From Metopolophium dirhodum (lineage: Eukaryota > Arthropoda > Insecta > Hemiptera > Aphididae): a DNA stretch of 64,000 nt. The notes beneath the pieces are model-generated. The model made no database searches. It saw only the letters and a list, made by a program, of their open reading frames with translations, and had not been told where the DNA came from. Where the stretch lies: contig NC_083565.1 of assembly GCF_019925205.1 (NCBI RefSeq), positions 31,214,241 to 31,278,240 on the forward strand. The letters are read 5' to 3'. Made by a program: the position numbers and the translations under genes. Of this stretch, positions 43,866-55,200 are shown piece after piece; position 1 is the stretch's first letter, and each line of letters begins with the position of its first letter.

Positions 43866-44896
43866 CAGGCTTTTATACTGTGATGTAGTCTGTACTTTAT
43901 GGATAATGAACAATTGAAATTGACTACCCTATGTTTATGTGTATGGATTAAATACACTTTTGTGGGGGGGGGACAAACTCCAAGTTCAATATAAAGTGTG
44001 AGGTACGAACAATTTTTATCTTAGCCTCTGGTGCTTACAGAACCCTACATTTCACTTACAAATGCTTGATAAAATGTGGAGCAAACATTTACACATTGTG
44101 CGGCCAACTTGTGAGCCCTTAGTGTAGGTATTGTACCGTATTGTATTTTGAAAGTACCTAAGCTGGCCATTTTTATATTATATTATTATTAACTTACACA
44201 TAATTGTTATATTTTTCCTAGGGTTTGCGATTTTTATTTCACGATTCACAGTTCGTATATTATAGTTCAGTGCATATATTGTACCATAAAATTATATAAA
44301 ATAATTAAAGACCGGATTTTTGTACAGCTAACATCTAAAAAACGTCCAATTAAAATGCTAAAATGTGCGAAATGGTGCAAAAACAAATTTTTATTAGGAA
44401 TTATCAAAAAAATCATTATAGGTACCTCAATTTTTTTTTTTAATATAAAGGTTTTTATTTAACTTCGAACAGTGTCTGATGGTCCGCGCGATTTCTCGAC
44501 AACGGCTAAACATACAGGGATAAACTTGATTTTATTTATTGAATCGTTGTATATAGTTTTAAAATATTGTATCCGGGGTTTTTATCAAACACTGATTTGT
44601 ACTTTTCCATAGAGTATTAATTGTCCTTTTTCATTCTCAATTTTCTTAAGTCCTTCCCTTATTACTGTTTAACCTACATCTATTTGATAATTTAAAATAG
44701 AATATTGTTTTTCGAGTTTTGTAATTTAGTATGGCAACTGGGACAAATGTGATCGAATAAATGATAAATCAGATATAGGTAATAGATATAGTATACCTAT
44801 ACGAGGACTCAAAATGGATTATGCTTTTTTTGAGGGATTATTTAATCGACAATCGTAGTAGTATCGTCGTTATCTTAATTACGCCCAATTATATCG

Positions 44897-44927
<31 letters not shown>

Positions 44928-45165
44928 TTACCTATAATTATATTATTAGATAATGTTATAAAAGTCAAATTCTTCATAAAATAACATAATTGAGCAATGA
45001 TAAAGTAGATAGATGTCCATCCGCCTATTAATATATATTAAAAACGAATCGAAGTTTAATGAAGTAAATTTATTGAGAGATAAAAATAATTTTAATTTAC
45101 CTTTGGTAATAATTGGTAATTTTTTATAATTTTTCAACAGTTTAAGTAACAATTTAGGTATTAGC
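43866..45165. other. AT-rich spacer with AT microsatellite
   Basis: 44896-44920 is an AT dinucleotide run and 43963-43971 a G-run. No gene supported. Confidence 0.4.
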
Positions 45166-45179
45166 AGCCTTGTATTATT

Positions 45180-45770
45180 TTTTTACCCAACAAAACGCTT
45201 TGGTTTTGTCCCAACAAATAAAATTGTATTAATATTTATAAAAAAAAACTAAAAAAATTGAAATTTAAAAATTCTATTAACAGCTCAAAACTAGTCAAAA
45301 TATTTTCGAAATTGTATGATGTATAGAAAATGAGAATATAAACATTCAGACAAATTGTCACGTATCTACAGTTATTCGTTTTTGAATTACAACAAAATAA
45401 GAAAATCGCTACATGAGAATTGGAGTGAATATCCAACGTTGTAAAAATATGAACTTCAAACACTCATGAAAATTTAATTTAACTTTCTTTTGACATTTTT
45501 TTTTTTTGATACAGGTAGACAAACTTATGAGGGATCTTGTATTACATTTTCAAACATGAGATTTAAAAATAAAAATTTTTATGAACTTCTAACTCAAAAT
45601 ATTTGCTCATTTTCGTGATTTTTACGTGTCTTGTCAACAATTGAACTTTAAATTGGATTTAAAAATGGGTTCTTAATACTTTTCAAATGTCATTGTAACC
45701 ATTTTTCAAGAGCCTTGTATTCGATTTTCAACAAATAAAATTATATTGACATTCATAAAAAAAAACTAGT
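45180..45770 (-). repeat. Dispersed repeat family A, double inverted copy
   Basis: Two minus-oriented ends, CCCAACAAATAAAATTGTAT (45212) and TCAACAAATAAAATTATATT (45729), plus ACAGTTATTCGTTTTTGAAT (45369), are the complement of landmarks at 1905-2340. They suggest two copies head to tail. Confidence 0.6.
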
Positions 45771-46199
45771 GAGCTATGTGGTGTGGTGATGTGTAAGGTG
45801 TGTATATGTGTGGGTGTGTATGCTTAAAAACTAGTGACAAAAAGGGTAAATCTAATAAATAAATAATGAGTAACACGGTTGCTGGTAAAAGTGAGTTGCT
45901 GTATTGTAGAAAATAATAAAAAAAAAACAGTAATATATAAATTACAGCAACATCAAGTATAACATATAAAAACAACCTAGATAGATAATAATATTGTTGC
46001 TATAGCTATTTGAGCTGTGCTAGAAATAATAATAAATTGTAGCCCTTCTGGCTCAACAGCTATATTATAATAATGCTAATAAATATGTATATAAAAAAAC
46101 TTACAAATATGATGGTGCTCGGCTGGCCAGCTGCTACCCATCCTATAATTTTTATAACAATTATAATAATATACGGCGCACGCTATGCGTCGCAACAAT

Positions 46200-46330
46200 A
46201 ATTACAAAACAATATATAAATTAACACTGGTGATTGGCGCCTTACACAAAACAATATATAAATTTCTGGCGATTAGCGCCTTACAAAAAAAACAATGTAT
46301 AAATTACTGGCGATTAGCGCCTAACCACAA
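46200..46330 (+). repeat. Short tandem repeat, about 55-bp units
   Basis: Three units of ACAAAACAATATATAAATT followed by CTGGCGATTAGCGCCTTA. The GGCG...AGCGCC part is itself an imperfect palindrome. Confidence 0.75.
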
Positions 46331-46415
46331 TAATATAAACTTTACGGCCAATATTTTAGATAAAATTAAAAACATTTGCTTTTTAGTTTTTAAAGTTAAA
46401 ATAATAATATGGCAA

Positions 46416-46562
46416 TTATTCTTTTGGATTTAATGATTTAAAAACAGAAACTAATTTTTCCACACCTAGTCTATTTCTTAATGAAGAATGGACAATTCCA
46501 AATGATGAAAAAAATTCTTTCAATTCCTGGAATGCACCAACTAGATTCACTTTCCCATCGAA
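46416..46562 (-). pseudogene. hAT transposase C-terminal fragment
   Basis: The minus strand encodes VNLVGAFQELKEFFSSFGIV, HSSLRNRLGVEKLVSVFK, SLNPKE, stop. The FSxFGxVHSxLRNRLGVEK block is the C-terminal dimerisation region of hAT transposases of the DUF659-like group. It belongs to a different family from the 15871-17540 element. No TIRs or other parts are seen, so it is a truncated remnant. Confidence 0.7.
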
Positions 46563-47192
46563 AAAAATACTAAAGTTGAAAATCAAACCATTATATATAT
46601 TATTGTGGACTACTCATCGTGTACCTAGACAAAAAAAGACACACACACATCATTATAAAATCAATACATTCAACACTCCGTTCAGAATCTAAAATAAAAA
46701 AGTGTTCGTTACATCAAAATAATTGAAAAAACATCTATATAGTATAGTAGATGAGTATAAAAGGGTGCCCACATAATCGCCCCAGTTTCCTATCCCTGTC
46801 GACTGTATAGTTGTGCCCTGGGGTAAAACCGGTTTTCAGAACGTAGACCAAAAATTAACTAAAATCAAAAATATATTCTTGGAGGTGGCCATGAAACAGT
46901 TGATCAACTGAGTACTAGACTAATGTCGTTTGATAATTTCAAGTACTTATTATTTGGGCACACGCGAGCGAATGTTATAATAGTAATTATGTGGATCAAA
47001 ATGTTAATATTATTTATTTGTTTGAAAAAAAATTATTATTCGAAAAAATATAGGCACCTATCTGGCTGTCAAGAATCACTTAGGTACATCTATAAATATG
47101 ACGACGTATATTGTTTATATAATCTGTTCAGTGTTCACTTCATAACAAACTTTCGCCTTGTTTTTTGCGTGAATACTGAATACAACAACAAA
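46563..47192. other. Spacer upstream of a possible gene
   Basis: AT-rich. The frame that becomes the 47193 exon is open from 46923, but the upstream part has no distinctive composition. Confidence 0.35.
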
Positions 47193-47639
47193 ATGTCTAC
47201 ATTATTTGATCTGATTGTTCGGGCTACATTGATCTTAGTTCTTCTCAACTTAAAAGCCATAATTCGATGGAAGCAATTATTATTTAAAGTATTCGATAAC
47301 TGGATTGACGAGTGTCGAACTGCAGCTGTGAGTCGCCCGACAGTATATATAGTATTACATTTAAACAAATTACAACACTTTTATATAATGATAAATAAAA
47401 GGGAGACATAGGTAATTTTTTTATCTGCAATCAATTCCGTGTGAGATAAAAATGTTCGCCTTTTTGACTTACCCATCTTCGACTAGGGAAAATAATATTA
47501 TAATTAATTTGTGATCGTTTTTGTGTTTAAGAGAACCGTCGTGGATGACGAGGAGACAATCGCGGCTACACCCCCGCAGCCGTCCGAAAATTGTACTCCC
47601 CCCATCATGGCGACACCACGGCCCGTCGAAGATCTGGAG
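47193..47639 (+). CDS. Possible two-exon start of an unknown membrane/secreted protein
   Basis: Exon 1 (47193-47327, phase 0) encodes MSTLFDLIVRATLILVLLNL, then KAIIRWKQLLFKVFDNWIDE and CRTAA before a GTGAGT donor; residues 5-23 are hydrophobic and could be a membrane anchor or signal. Exon 2 (47532-47639) follows a TTTTTGTGTTTAAG acceptor and encodes RTVVDDEETIAATPPQPSEN, ending GAG before GTAAAT. Both junctions keep phase 0. It may continue into the proline-rich exon at 48.5 kb, but the phases available there do not fit cleanly. Family unknown. Confidence 0.35.
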
Positions 47640-48486
47640 GTAAATGTCAGATCTCTGTTTTATTTTTAAACTACAACTTTATTGTCCAGAATTAGTTTTA
47701 AGCTTAAGCTTCCTTGGTCCCTCTTAATCGTAGCACTACAGACAACTAAACACTCTGTACGTACCTACCATTCCCGTCTACCAATAATTATAATAGTCAA
47801 AATTCAATATGTTTTTGGTTATGCTTGTATTTTGATATGCTGTTATCGCTAAATTGTTGTCTGAAACGTTTGGCTGTTATTATTATTTTTTAGATTTATT
47901 ACCATGACAAAATAGATAGCTATGTCAGCAAATTTTTGATAATAGGTATGCATCGTGTTCGCCGACCACTCCGTCTATTAGCTGGGTAATTTAACGGCCA
48001 ATGAAATGACGTGAACTACGACTGTGACTAGGAAGGGTGGAACCGGACTAAAACTCGTACTATTGCCGAGTGCCGACATACCTATCTAATTTGTCATTTG
48101 TATTACGACTTTACGGTAGTTGGTGGAAATTTGAAAGCAAATAAATTGTTGTTCACTATTTAGGCTTTTCATTTTGATATATTTTGCCTGCGTTATAATA
48201 TTGTTGTTAAACAAGTTTCAATCAGTAACTAAGCTAGCGTTGTTAAGAGCTAAAAAGGTGCAGATGTCTTGAAAATATAAATTTAATGAATAAAAATGAT
48301 TCTTAATAATTATTACTGAAAGGTACCTACTACACACGATTTTAGTCCCTGCAGGGACGCGTTTAAACATTATCGTGTATTATTATTTTGAGTTAATTTT
48401 TGTGTTTAAGGAAAACGGATTTAAACATTAATGTATTATAATATTACGATCATATTATTATTTCGATATTGTTTTTGTGTTTAAAG
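47640..48486 (+). other. Intron-like region with duplicated acceptor segment
   Basis: The phrase TTTTTGTGTTTAAG occurs at the exon 2 acceptor (47518-47531), again at 48402-48415, and as TTTTTGTGTTTAAAG at 48472-48486. Sequence before the last two (TTTAAACATTA then TGTATTAT) is also shared, so an about 70-bp piece holding a splice acceptor was duplicated in tandem. Confidence 0.5.
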
Positions 48487-48499
48487 AAAATGCTGACAC

Positions 48500-48940
48500 C
48501 CGAGGAAACGAGATAACACCGCAGCAGCAGGACGATACTGCCGCCGCCGCGGCCACCGCCGCTCCCTCCGGTATTACGTGGGGCCGGCGCTTTATTGCAC
48601 CCAGCCGCTTCCACCCCCGGCAAATGTCATTATTGCCGCAAATTTTTCCTACCCACCACCGCCTAAGCCGGAATACTGCATAGGCCCGGCAATTTTTGAT
48701 ATCTATGGTCCACCACCATTGGCTTGTTGTGTAGCCTATTCGAAATTCTCCTATCCACCACCTCCACTTTTAGGGTCAAGGCAACCGTATCCGTGTCCGC
48801 CGCCATCGCGGCCGTCGCCGGATGCAAACCCTGACAGCAATCGTCCAGTAATTCGTTGGTCCGAAATTGTACCAGTATCAATTTCCCCTAAAAATAAATC
48901 CCGGAATAAAGTGATGAAGTGTGTTCGCGATCCGGCTTAA
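48500..48940 (+). CDS. Proline-rich exon with FSYPPPP repeats
   Basis: The frame ending at 48940 contains CTQPLPPPANVIIAANFSYP, PPPKPEYCIGPAIFDIYGPP and SKFSYPPPPLLGSRQPYPCP, with two FSYPPPP motifs and regularly placed Cys. It looks like a structural or secreted proline-rich protein. A second plus frame (48477-48683) is also open through the first part, and the phase of the upstream exon (0) fits that frame, not this one. A frameshift or a missed exon is therefore likely. GC content here is far above the flanks, which favours a coding origin. AATAAA lies at 48904. Confidence 0.4.
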   Translation, partial: PRKRDNTAAAGRYCRRRGHRRSLRYYVGPALYCTQPLPPPANVIIAANFSYPPPPKPEYCIGPAIFDIYGPPPLACCVAYSKFSYPPPPLLGSRQPYPCPPPSRPSPDANPDSNRPVIRWSEIVPVSISPKNKSRNKVMKCVRDPA

Positions 48941-49314
48941 AATATTCGTATAATATGTATAATGTGTAATGTATAATGTATAATGTATAAGGGTCATAAT
49001 AATTTGTCAATTTAGTCAATTCTCTGTCAATTATTATTTTTTTGCTATATGTATTAGGTAGTGATTTTATTTGTTGAAGTCATGAATTTTTGATAGTGAA
49101 TTTTTTGTTATTAGTAAGGTATGTTTATACCTTCTACGGTAGGTATTGTAACTTAAAAGGTGAAACGATTTATAGATTTGATGCATATTTCAATATTTGT
49201 CAATTTTAGTTCATCCGACTTCTATTTCCTAATAATTATACCTACGAATTGTTTAGTTGTATTTAAAAAATTAAAAAATGTATATTATATATTTTAAATA
49301 TTATTATAACCTTC
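48941..49314. other. Spacer with TAATGTA microsatellite
   Basis: 48955-48990 is a short (TAATGTA)n tract. Otherwise AT-rich. Confidence 0.5.
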
Positions 49315-49322
49315 TGTTAAAA

Positions 49323-49496
49323 CATAGGCGCAATTTAGAAAACTGATTTGGGGTGGCTAAATTTATAAAATCAATACAGACCGGCATAACTTTTTTAATA
49401 GGTGGATTTAAGAATAAATATATTTAAAAACTTAGGGAGGTGTAAATAAAACTAGGGGGCTAAGCCCCCTTTAAACCCTCCCAAATTGCTCCTATG
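49323..49496. mobile_element. 174-bp hAT-like MITE
   Basis: Ends CATAGGCGCAATTT and AAATTGCTCCTATG are inverted with one mismatch. TGTTAAAA flanks both sides (49315-49322 and 49497-49504), a perfect 8-bp target duplication. No ORF. Confidence 0.85.
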
Positions 49497-49504
49497 TGTT
49501 AAAA

Positions 49505-52500
49505 GCTATTATTACAGCTCAAAAATGTAGTGTTTTCATCAATTAGTCGGAAAATAATATTAATAATTACAAAAAATATTTAATTTCAACATCTTCAACT
49601 ATGACCCAATTGAAAGGTGTTTTGCGTTAACAATAATGACAATTTAATCAGAAATAACAAATACTTACGAAAAGCATATTTTGAAGGAATTATCACTTTA
49701 TTTTCAAATCTCCAATTTAAGAGAAGGTTATAAACTTATAAATGTATCTAGACTGTTTTTATTAGGTAATTAAATTAACATCAGACAAAATGCATAATAA
49801 TAAATAAATAAATAAAAATATATTATTTTATTTTTATAGTTTATAGGTAGGTATAGAATATTGTATTATCATAACAACTAAATTATTTCAAGAATTCAAT
49901 ATACTTATGTACAGTTAACACATTTTACTGTACGTAAAAATAATATTAAACTATTATTACCCATAAAGAAATCTTCGTGTTAACTTTTATAATACTTATA
50001 CCTATCTACTTTTTTTTGAAAACTTTGATTTGTTTGTATAACATTGTTTTTCCTAACGATTTACCTAAGAGTTAACTAATGGAAAAAATTATGTAATATT
50101 GGACAAATGCAGTTTAGTTTCTAAGCGATTTTTTTTTTCAAAATTTTAGTTTTCACATCCTCAACATAGGTATTAGTCGATTTAGAAATTACATAATATC
50201 ATACTTACTTTTATTTTTTTGTTGGGTAATTTAATTTAATTTAAAGTAATTTAATTTGAAAAAAAACCATGGGAATACGGAAACTCGCGGATTTTAAAAA
50301 GCTATACATTTTAAACTAATAAGTCCGACTGAAAATTTCGATTGCACCATTGTTCTTAAGCTTAACTCATTGAAATAGGTACATAGATTTTCCGAATTTT
50401 TTTTAAAAATCACTTGGCTGCTAAACTGCATTTATACCACAAAAAAGAAGTTATACCTTAGGTACATTTAAAGAAATAACTTTTTTTTAAGGTGGTGGGG
50501 GTGCAAATTATGTTGCCACGGAGCGCAAAATGTTCAAATCGGCACTAATGAGTTGTACAATTAGTTACGTTGACAATTACAATACTTACTTACCTTTGAG
50601 ATTGCCAGCTTTCACGATTTTTCTAATCATCGTCACCATAATCGATTTTGCGTCCATTCCGTAAGGAGGCGTAGGCGTGATATTGCAAAATGTACAATAA
50701 TTATCTTTAATATATTGACGTAAAAATACAAGAATAGATTTGGAATGTCAAACAAATTTAAACTAAATTAATAATTATATATTTTGTGTATTTTTCCGTC
50801 GATACCAAACGGTCTGTGGTATCTCCATGGTTACATGTTTGAACGTTATATTTCATTTTCAGCCAACGAAATTATAAAAAAAAACATTTGGTCATGTGAA
50901 TATTGTATTTTTTATGGACGTCATGTGTATATAAAAATATTAAAAACGGGTAAGTATATGCAAGGGCATCCGCAGGAATTTGTCAAGGGGAGGGCAAAAT
51001 ATTTTCCTTTTTACATTTTTTGTCTCACTATCCTATTAGTTATAAAGTATATTTATTTTGTGACATGTTTTCTTTCATATAGACAAGGATTGTAAAATAT
51101 TAATGAACTATATGTGCGGATAGTTAGTTATAACTTAACCTAACAGAATTAATTTTAAATTTTTAAATAATCAAATACATTATTTTTATGAATAAAATGT
51201 TACCGTTGATTTTATAATTTTAAGTAATTTATAAAATTAAATATTTATTAAATATTATGCTATAATATTATTCTATACAAAAATGATTCTGAGCAGAGAC
51301 AGTTCGTCAGTCTATATATTTTATATATTTTAATAATTTGTTATAGCCTGTAAATTGTATTGATATTTTTAAATTCGTCACAATTTTTAATTCGGTTTTA
51401 TGGTGATAAACAAAGCGTAAGAAATTAAAATCCCATTTATAGCGATTTTTTGTAATTTGTCAGTTGTGTTTCCCGAGGCATTAATTAATAACTATTGAGA
51501 AAGTCGAAAAATTATCTGTTTAAAGTACCTACCATCTTGATTCAGTTTTCTAAATGATAAGTTACTATACGTTGAATTTGAAGCACTCCTTCTGGTAAAA
51601 ATTTTGTAAAGGATAAAAAAAAAAAAAAAATAAACACCATTTTAAACCACTAATTAATATTTAATGGGTGTAAAAATATAATTTATATGTAGATATTCTA
51701 TTAACTCGCAAGTATGTACAAATTATATTTATATACACACATATAAAATATTTATAGCTACATTATAAAACAAAGCAAAATAAATGTAAATAATATATAA
51801 ACATGAATAGTTCTTGAAAAATATAAATATTAGACTATTTTAGAAAGTAAGTATAATGAAATCAAATAAATTAAATAAAAATGTTTGTAAAATAATCCAC
51901 ACATACTCTCGGAGTCGAGCAGATATTCAACATTAAAAATATGGAATATTTCGAAACATACATAAAATATTTTTTTAAACTGTAAGTCATTTGACTGCAT
52001 TAAAATATATCAAAATTTGTTTCGGATAAAATAATGTACCAACTACCAAGAATCAATAAACATGACTGAATAGGACTATAGATAATATAAGAATGTATAG
52101 GCCATTCCTATTTTGACATAATAAGGTGTCGCGCTCCAGGATATGGATGAGAAAAAGACTGCTTTTATATAGTGCTCTCACTCCAGCAAGGGGTTTTAAG
52201 TTCTGGTAGCTAATCTATTCTTAAATTATTATCTGTAGATTGGATCCTCTTTCTGCGCCATTTATTTTTAAAGTGCTACCATATCCAATAGTGTATCATT
52301 AGTTTTTATAATTGAATTTTAGGAATCATTGATTCCATATTTTACATAGTATTATTCTCGTCTCATGTTCATTTTCTAAGTACAAAATTATCAGATAAAT
52401 TGAATCTTAAAATACAGTAATTTAAAAAACAGTTAGAAATTATCTGAATGGTATGTAATATTATTTATAAAATGTTGATTACAGTGAATAATACTGGTAC

Positions 52501-52712
52501 TACAATATGTCTATTTAGTACCTGCTCAATAGGCAAAGTTGGCACTAAATAGTTAGTTTAAATTCATATTAACTTTGTAACTTAACTAGTTGAATTCAAT
52601 TTTTGTATATATATATTATATTGTATAGTTTTTTTCTATTTATTGAAATTTTCAATTTCTTATTTTGTTAAACTTTCTATATTTGAATGACTGACATCCC
52701 AAGAAATTAAGG
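49505..52712. other. Long AT-rich spacer with repeat fragments
   Basis: 50958-50998 (CAAGGGCATCCGCAGGAATT) resembles a transposon end. 51283-51345 (ATGATTCTGAGCAGAGACAG then TTCGTCAGTCTATATATTT) is a piece of dispersed repeat B. A 103-codon frame (50784-51095) runs through the first of these and is not convincing. No RNA gene or supported exon. Confidence 0.4.
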
Positions 52713-52720
52713 TTATAACC

Positions 52721-53398
52721 CAGGGATGGCAAACCCAAAATTACCTTTTTATTTTTTTAGAGCGTGTAATGAAAAAAATTATATTTTGTTATATTATAAT
52801 TCGATTGTATAATTAATGTATAAAAACTAAAAAGGTTAGTTTAGGTACATAATAATAATAAATAATAATAATAATTATAATAATATTGCTTTGTTAATTA
52901 TTTATTTTGATGTGATTTTTGTTGTTGAACACTTGATGCCAATTTATTGATATTTGGTTTATAATTAGTAACTTTTAATAAAGTACATGCATCACTAATT
53001 TTTCTTTTTTTTGGTACAGACATATTAAATAATGTTAAATAAAATATAATAATCGCACACGAAACACGCACGACGCACTTACAAATTGACAGACGTATTT
53101 GTACTGATTAGTGTTTACTGAGGTAGGTTTATTACTCTCAATAAACGTACGTAAATATAAAATAACATACTAAACGCAATACCATAGATAATATAAAAGT
53201 ATTATTATTTTATCTACAGATAAGAATAATCGTTAATGACCGTTAAAAGCCGTATGCTCAAAATATTTTTACCTATTACCTATAAACTATAATACCTACT
53301 ATATATTATATATTATATAATAGTAAAAATTTTCGCGTGCCCACAAAATCTTTTCGCTTGCCATCTCGGGCACGCGTGCCATGGATTTGCCATCCCTG
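52721..53398 (-). mobile_element. Non-autonomous hAT element with micro-ORF, copy 2
   Basis: Ends CAGGGATGGCAAACCCA and TGGATTTGCCATCCCTG are inverted. TTATAACC flanks both sides (52713-52720 and 53399-53406), a perfect 8-bp hAT target duplication. The internal sequence is the reverse complement of the element at 37402-38034, including the 41-codon ORF. This copy is complete at both ends (678 bp). Confidence 0.93.
52898..53023 (-). CDS. 41-residue micro-protein of hAT element, second copy
   Basis: Identical at the protein level, and to my reading at the nucleotide level, to the ORF at 37722-37847. It starts MSVPKKRKIS and ends QQQKSHQNK. The surrounding element has accumulated several differences between the two copies (for example GTGTACTG against GTGTTTAC-flanking changes and the left-end deletion), so an unbroken ORF in both is notable, although recent origin could also explain it. 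Confidence 0.6.
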   Translation of the reverse strand: MSVPKKRKISDACTLLKVTNYKPNINKLASSVQQQKSHQNK

Positions 53399-53696
53399 TT
53401 ATAACCTATCAATTTGAAATATTTGATCAAACTATCAGAGCTGACAGTTGTTCAATTACCTGAATTTGGTAAATTTCAGAAACTAACTTATATTCTAACT
53501 TAGTTACTTTTTATATTAGAGTAACTTAACTTTAACTAGTTGAAAAAAGTGAATAACTTTTTCCCAGCTTTGCCAATAGGTATATATTTTTAAATGTTAT
53601 CCTTTATTAGATAGTATCTATTAGTTACTAAAATATAAAGTACCTACTATCTATTAAAAAGGCTCTATTTCTATGGCTTTAAACATATTTATATAA

Positions 53697-54075
53697 TGTA
53701 GTAGAGATTAAAATAAATAATAACTTTTTTACACGAGATATCTATGTAAGTTGATCATTTCCGGTTTTCCTCTTTTTGAACGGCGATTCATCACACGTTA
53801 ACGTAGTACGTTCGTAATCATTTTACGTTTGCGCTATACGATAATATCAACATAAAAATAATTCAATGTAGAATAATATACCTTTATAGTAATGTAATAT
53901 AGATTAAATAATAATTGTTTTACATTAGATTTCAAAATTTGAGTAAGTTGGACATCTCCTGTTTTCCTCTTTTTTATTGGCGGTTCATCAGACGTTACCA
54001 GTACGTTCACAATGATTTTACGTTTGCGCTATACGATAATATCAACATTAAAATAATTCAATGTAGAATATACCT
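53697..54075 (+). repeat. Tandem duplication of about 190 bp
   Basis: TTTTACGTTTGCGCTATACG then ATAATATCAACAT and AATAATTCAATGTAGAATA occur at 53821-53880 and 54011-54071. The preceding TGTTTTCCTCTTTTT/GGTTTTCCTCTTTTT and GGCG(A/G)TTCATCA blocks are also duplicated. No ORF. Confidence 0.8.
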
Positions 54076-54984
54076 CGAATATAGCACATAATATATATTG
54101 TGATATTATATTATGTTTAATAATTGTTGATTAATATTATTATTATATAGGTTAAACCTAAAAACCTGACTGTGAAATGCTTTGCCGAGCATTGTTTTTC
54201 AATGTTTTCATGGGGTATGATACATTGCAGGCTATACTTGATCTTGCAGAAGCATCTATGTCATTGGTTCATAAGAAACGATTATAATAATATAACTAAG
54301 AATTAAGTTATGTAACTTTGATAATAATTTTTAAATTAAATACATTGCCAAGAAGTGTTATGAGTTAATGCAGTTTGATCAAAAATCACTGTACAATCTT
54401 ACACGACTAGGATCAAAACCCGCTGCCGATGATGTACGTATATGACATAATACATATTATTTATAAATATATTATTGTATTATAAAGAAGTTGATAAGCC
54501 CGCAATTAAGGGTCTAAAATATTTATGGAACACAGAATAATTTAGGCTTGTTATATAATATATATAGTGATGACATTGGTGACCCATAATCCGTAAATAG
54601 GGAAGTGAATAATAATGATAAAAAAATTAATTTAATTAATAAACTTGTGAAAGCTGATAGAAACAAACTATGTTTCACCTTGCTTATTGTAATATTCATG
54701 TTATTATAAATTATTAAATCACTTTATGCCTTTTTTGAGTACTCTGTATACCTACGGCACATGCAACAATATTATTATGTAATCATTATCTTATTGTAAC
54801 ATTCGTGATATTATACTATTATAATATATGGGTTGAACATAAAAGGTAAATCAAATAAATCGCGGGTGATGATAGGGGAGTATACTCACCCTAATGATTA
54901 TTTACTACACACCAAATGACGATCAGTAACCGGAGGAACGAAATAATTGCCTAAACACAACTCTTTAAAAATGATACATTTGCA
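54076..54984. other. AT-rich spacer
   Basis: Nothing recognised. Confidence 0.4.
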
Positions 54985-55200
54985 GGGGCCTTAGCTGTTT
55001 ACGGGCATTGTCAGTTTTCAATTTTTTTGTTTTTTTTTCTATAAGTATCAATAAAATTTTATTTGTTGTGGAAAAATGCGTGAAAATTTAATGCAAGGCT
55101 CCTGATATATTGTTTCAATAGCACTTGAAAAATATTATAAATACATAGGTACAATTTTTTTTTATTAGCATTTAAAGTTAGAAGTTTTAATTAATGTAGT
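54985..55200 (+). repeat. Dispersed repeat family A, copy
   Basis: GGGCATTGTCAGTTTTCAAT, AATAAAATTTTATTTGTTG, AAATGCGTGAAAATTTAATG and AAGGCTCCTGATATATTGTT match 2800-2920. Confidence 0.65.

Noticed and set aside
45766..45975. 69-codon minus-strand hydrophobic ORF
   Set aside because: Hydrophobicity arises from A/T-rich and GTGTGT simple sequence; no signal or domain organisation.
50784..51095. 103-codon plus-strand ORF
   Set aside because: Runs through a transposon-end-like stretch in AT-rich DNA, with no conserved features.
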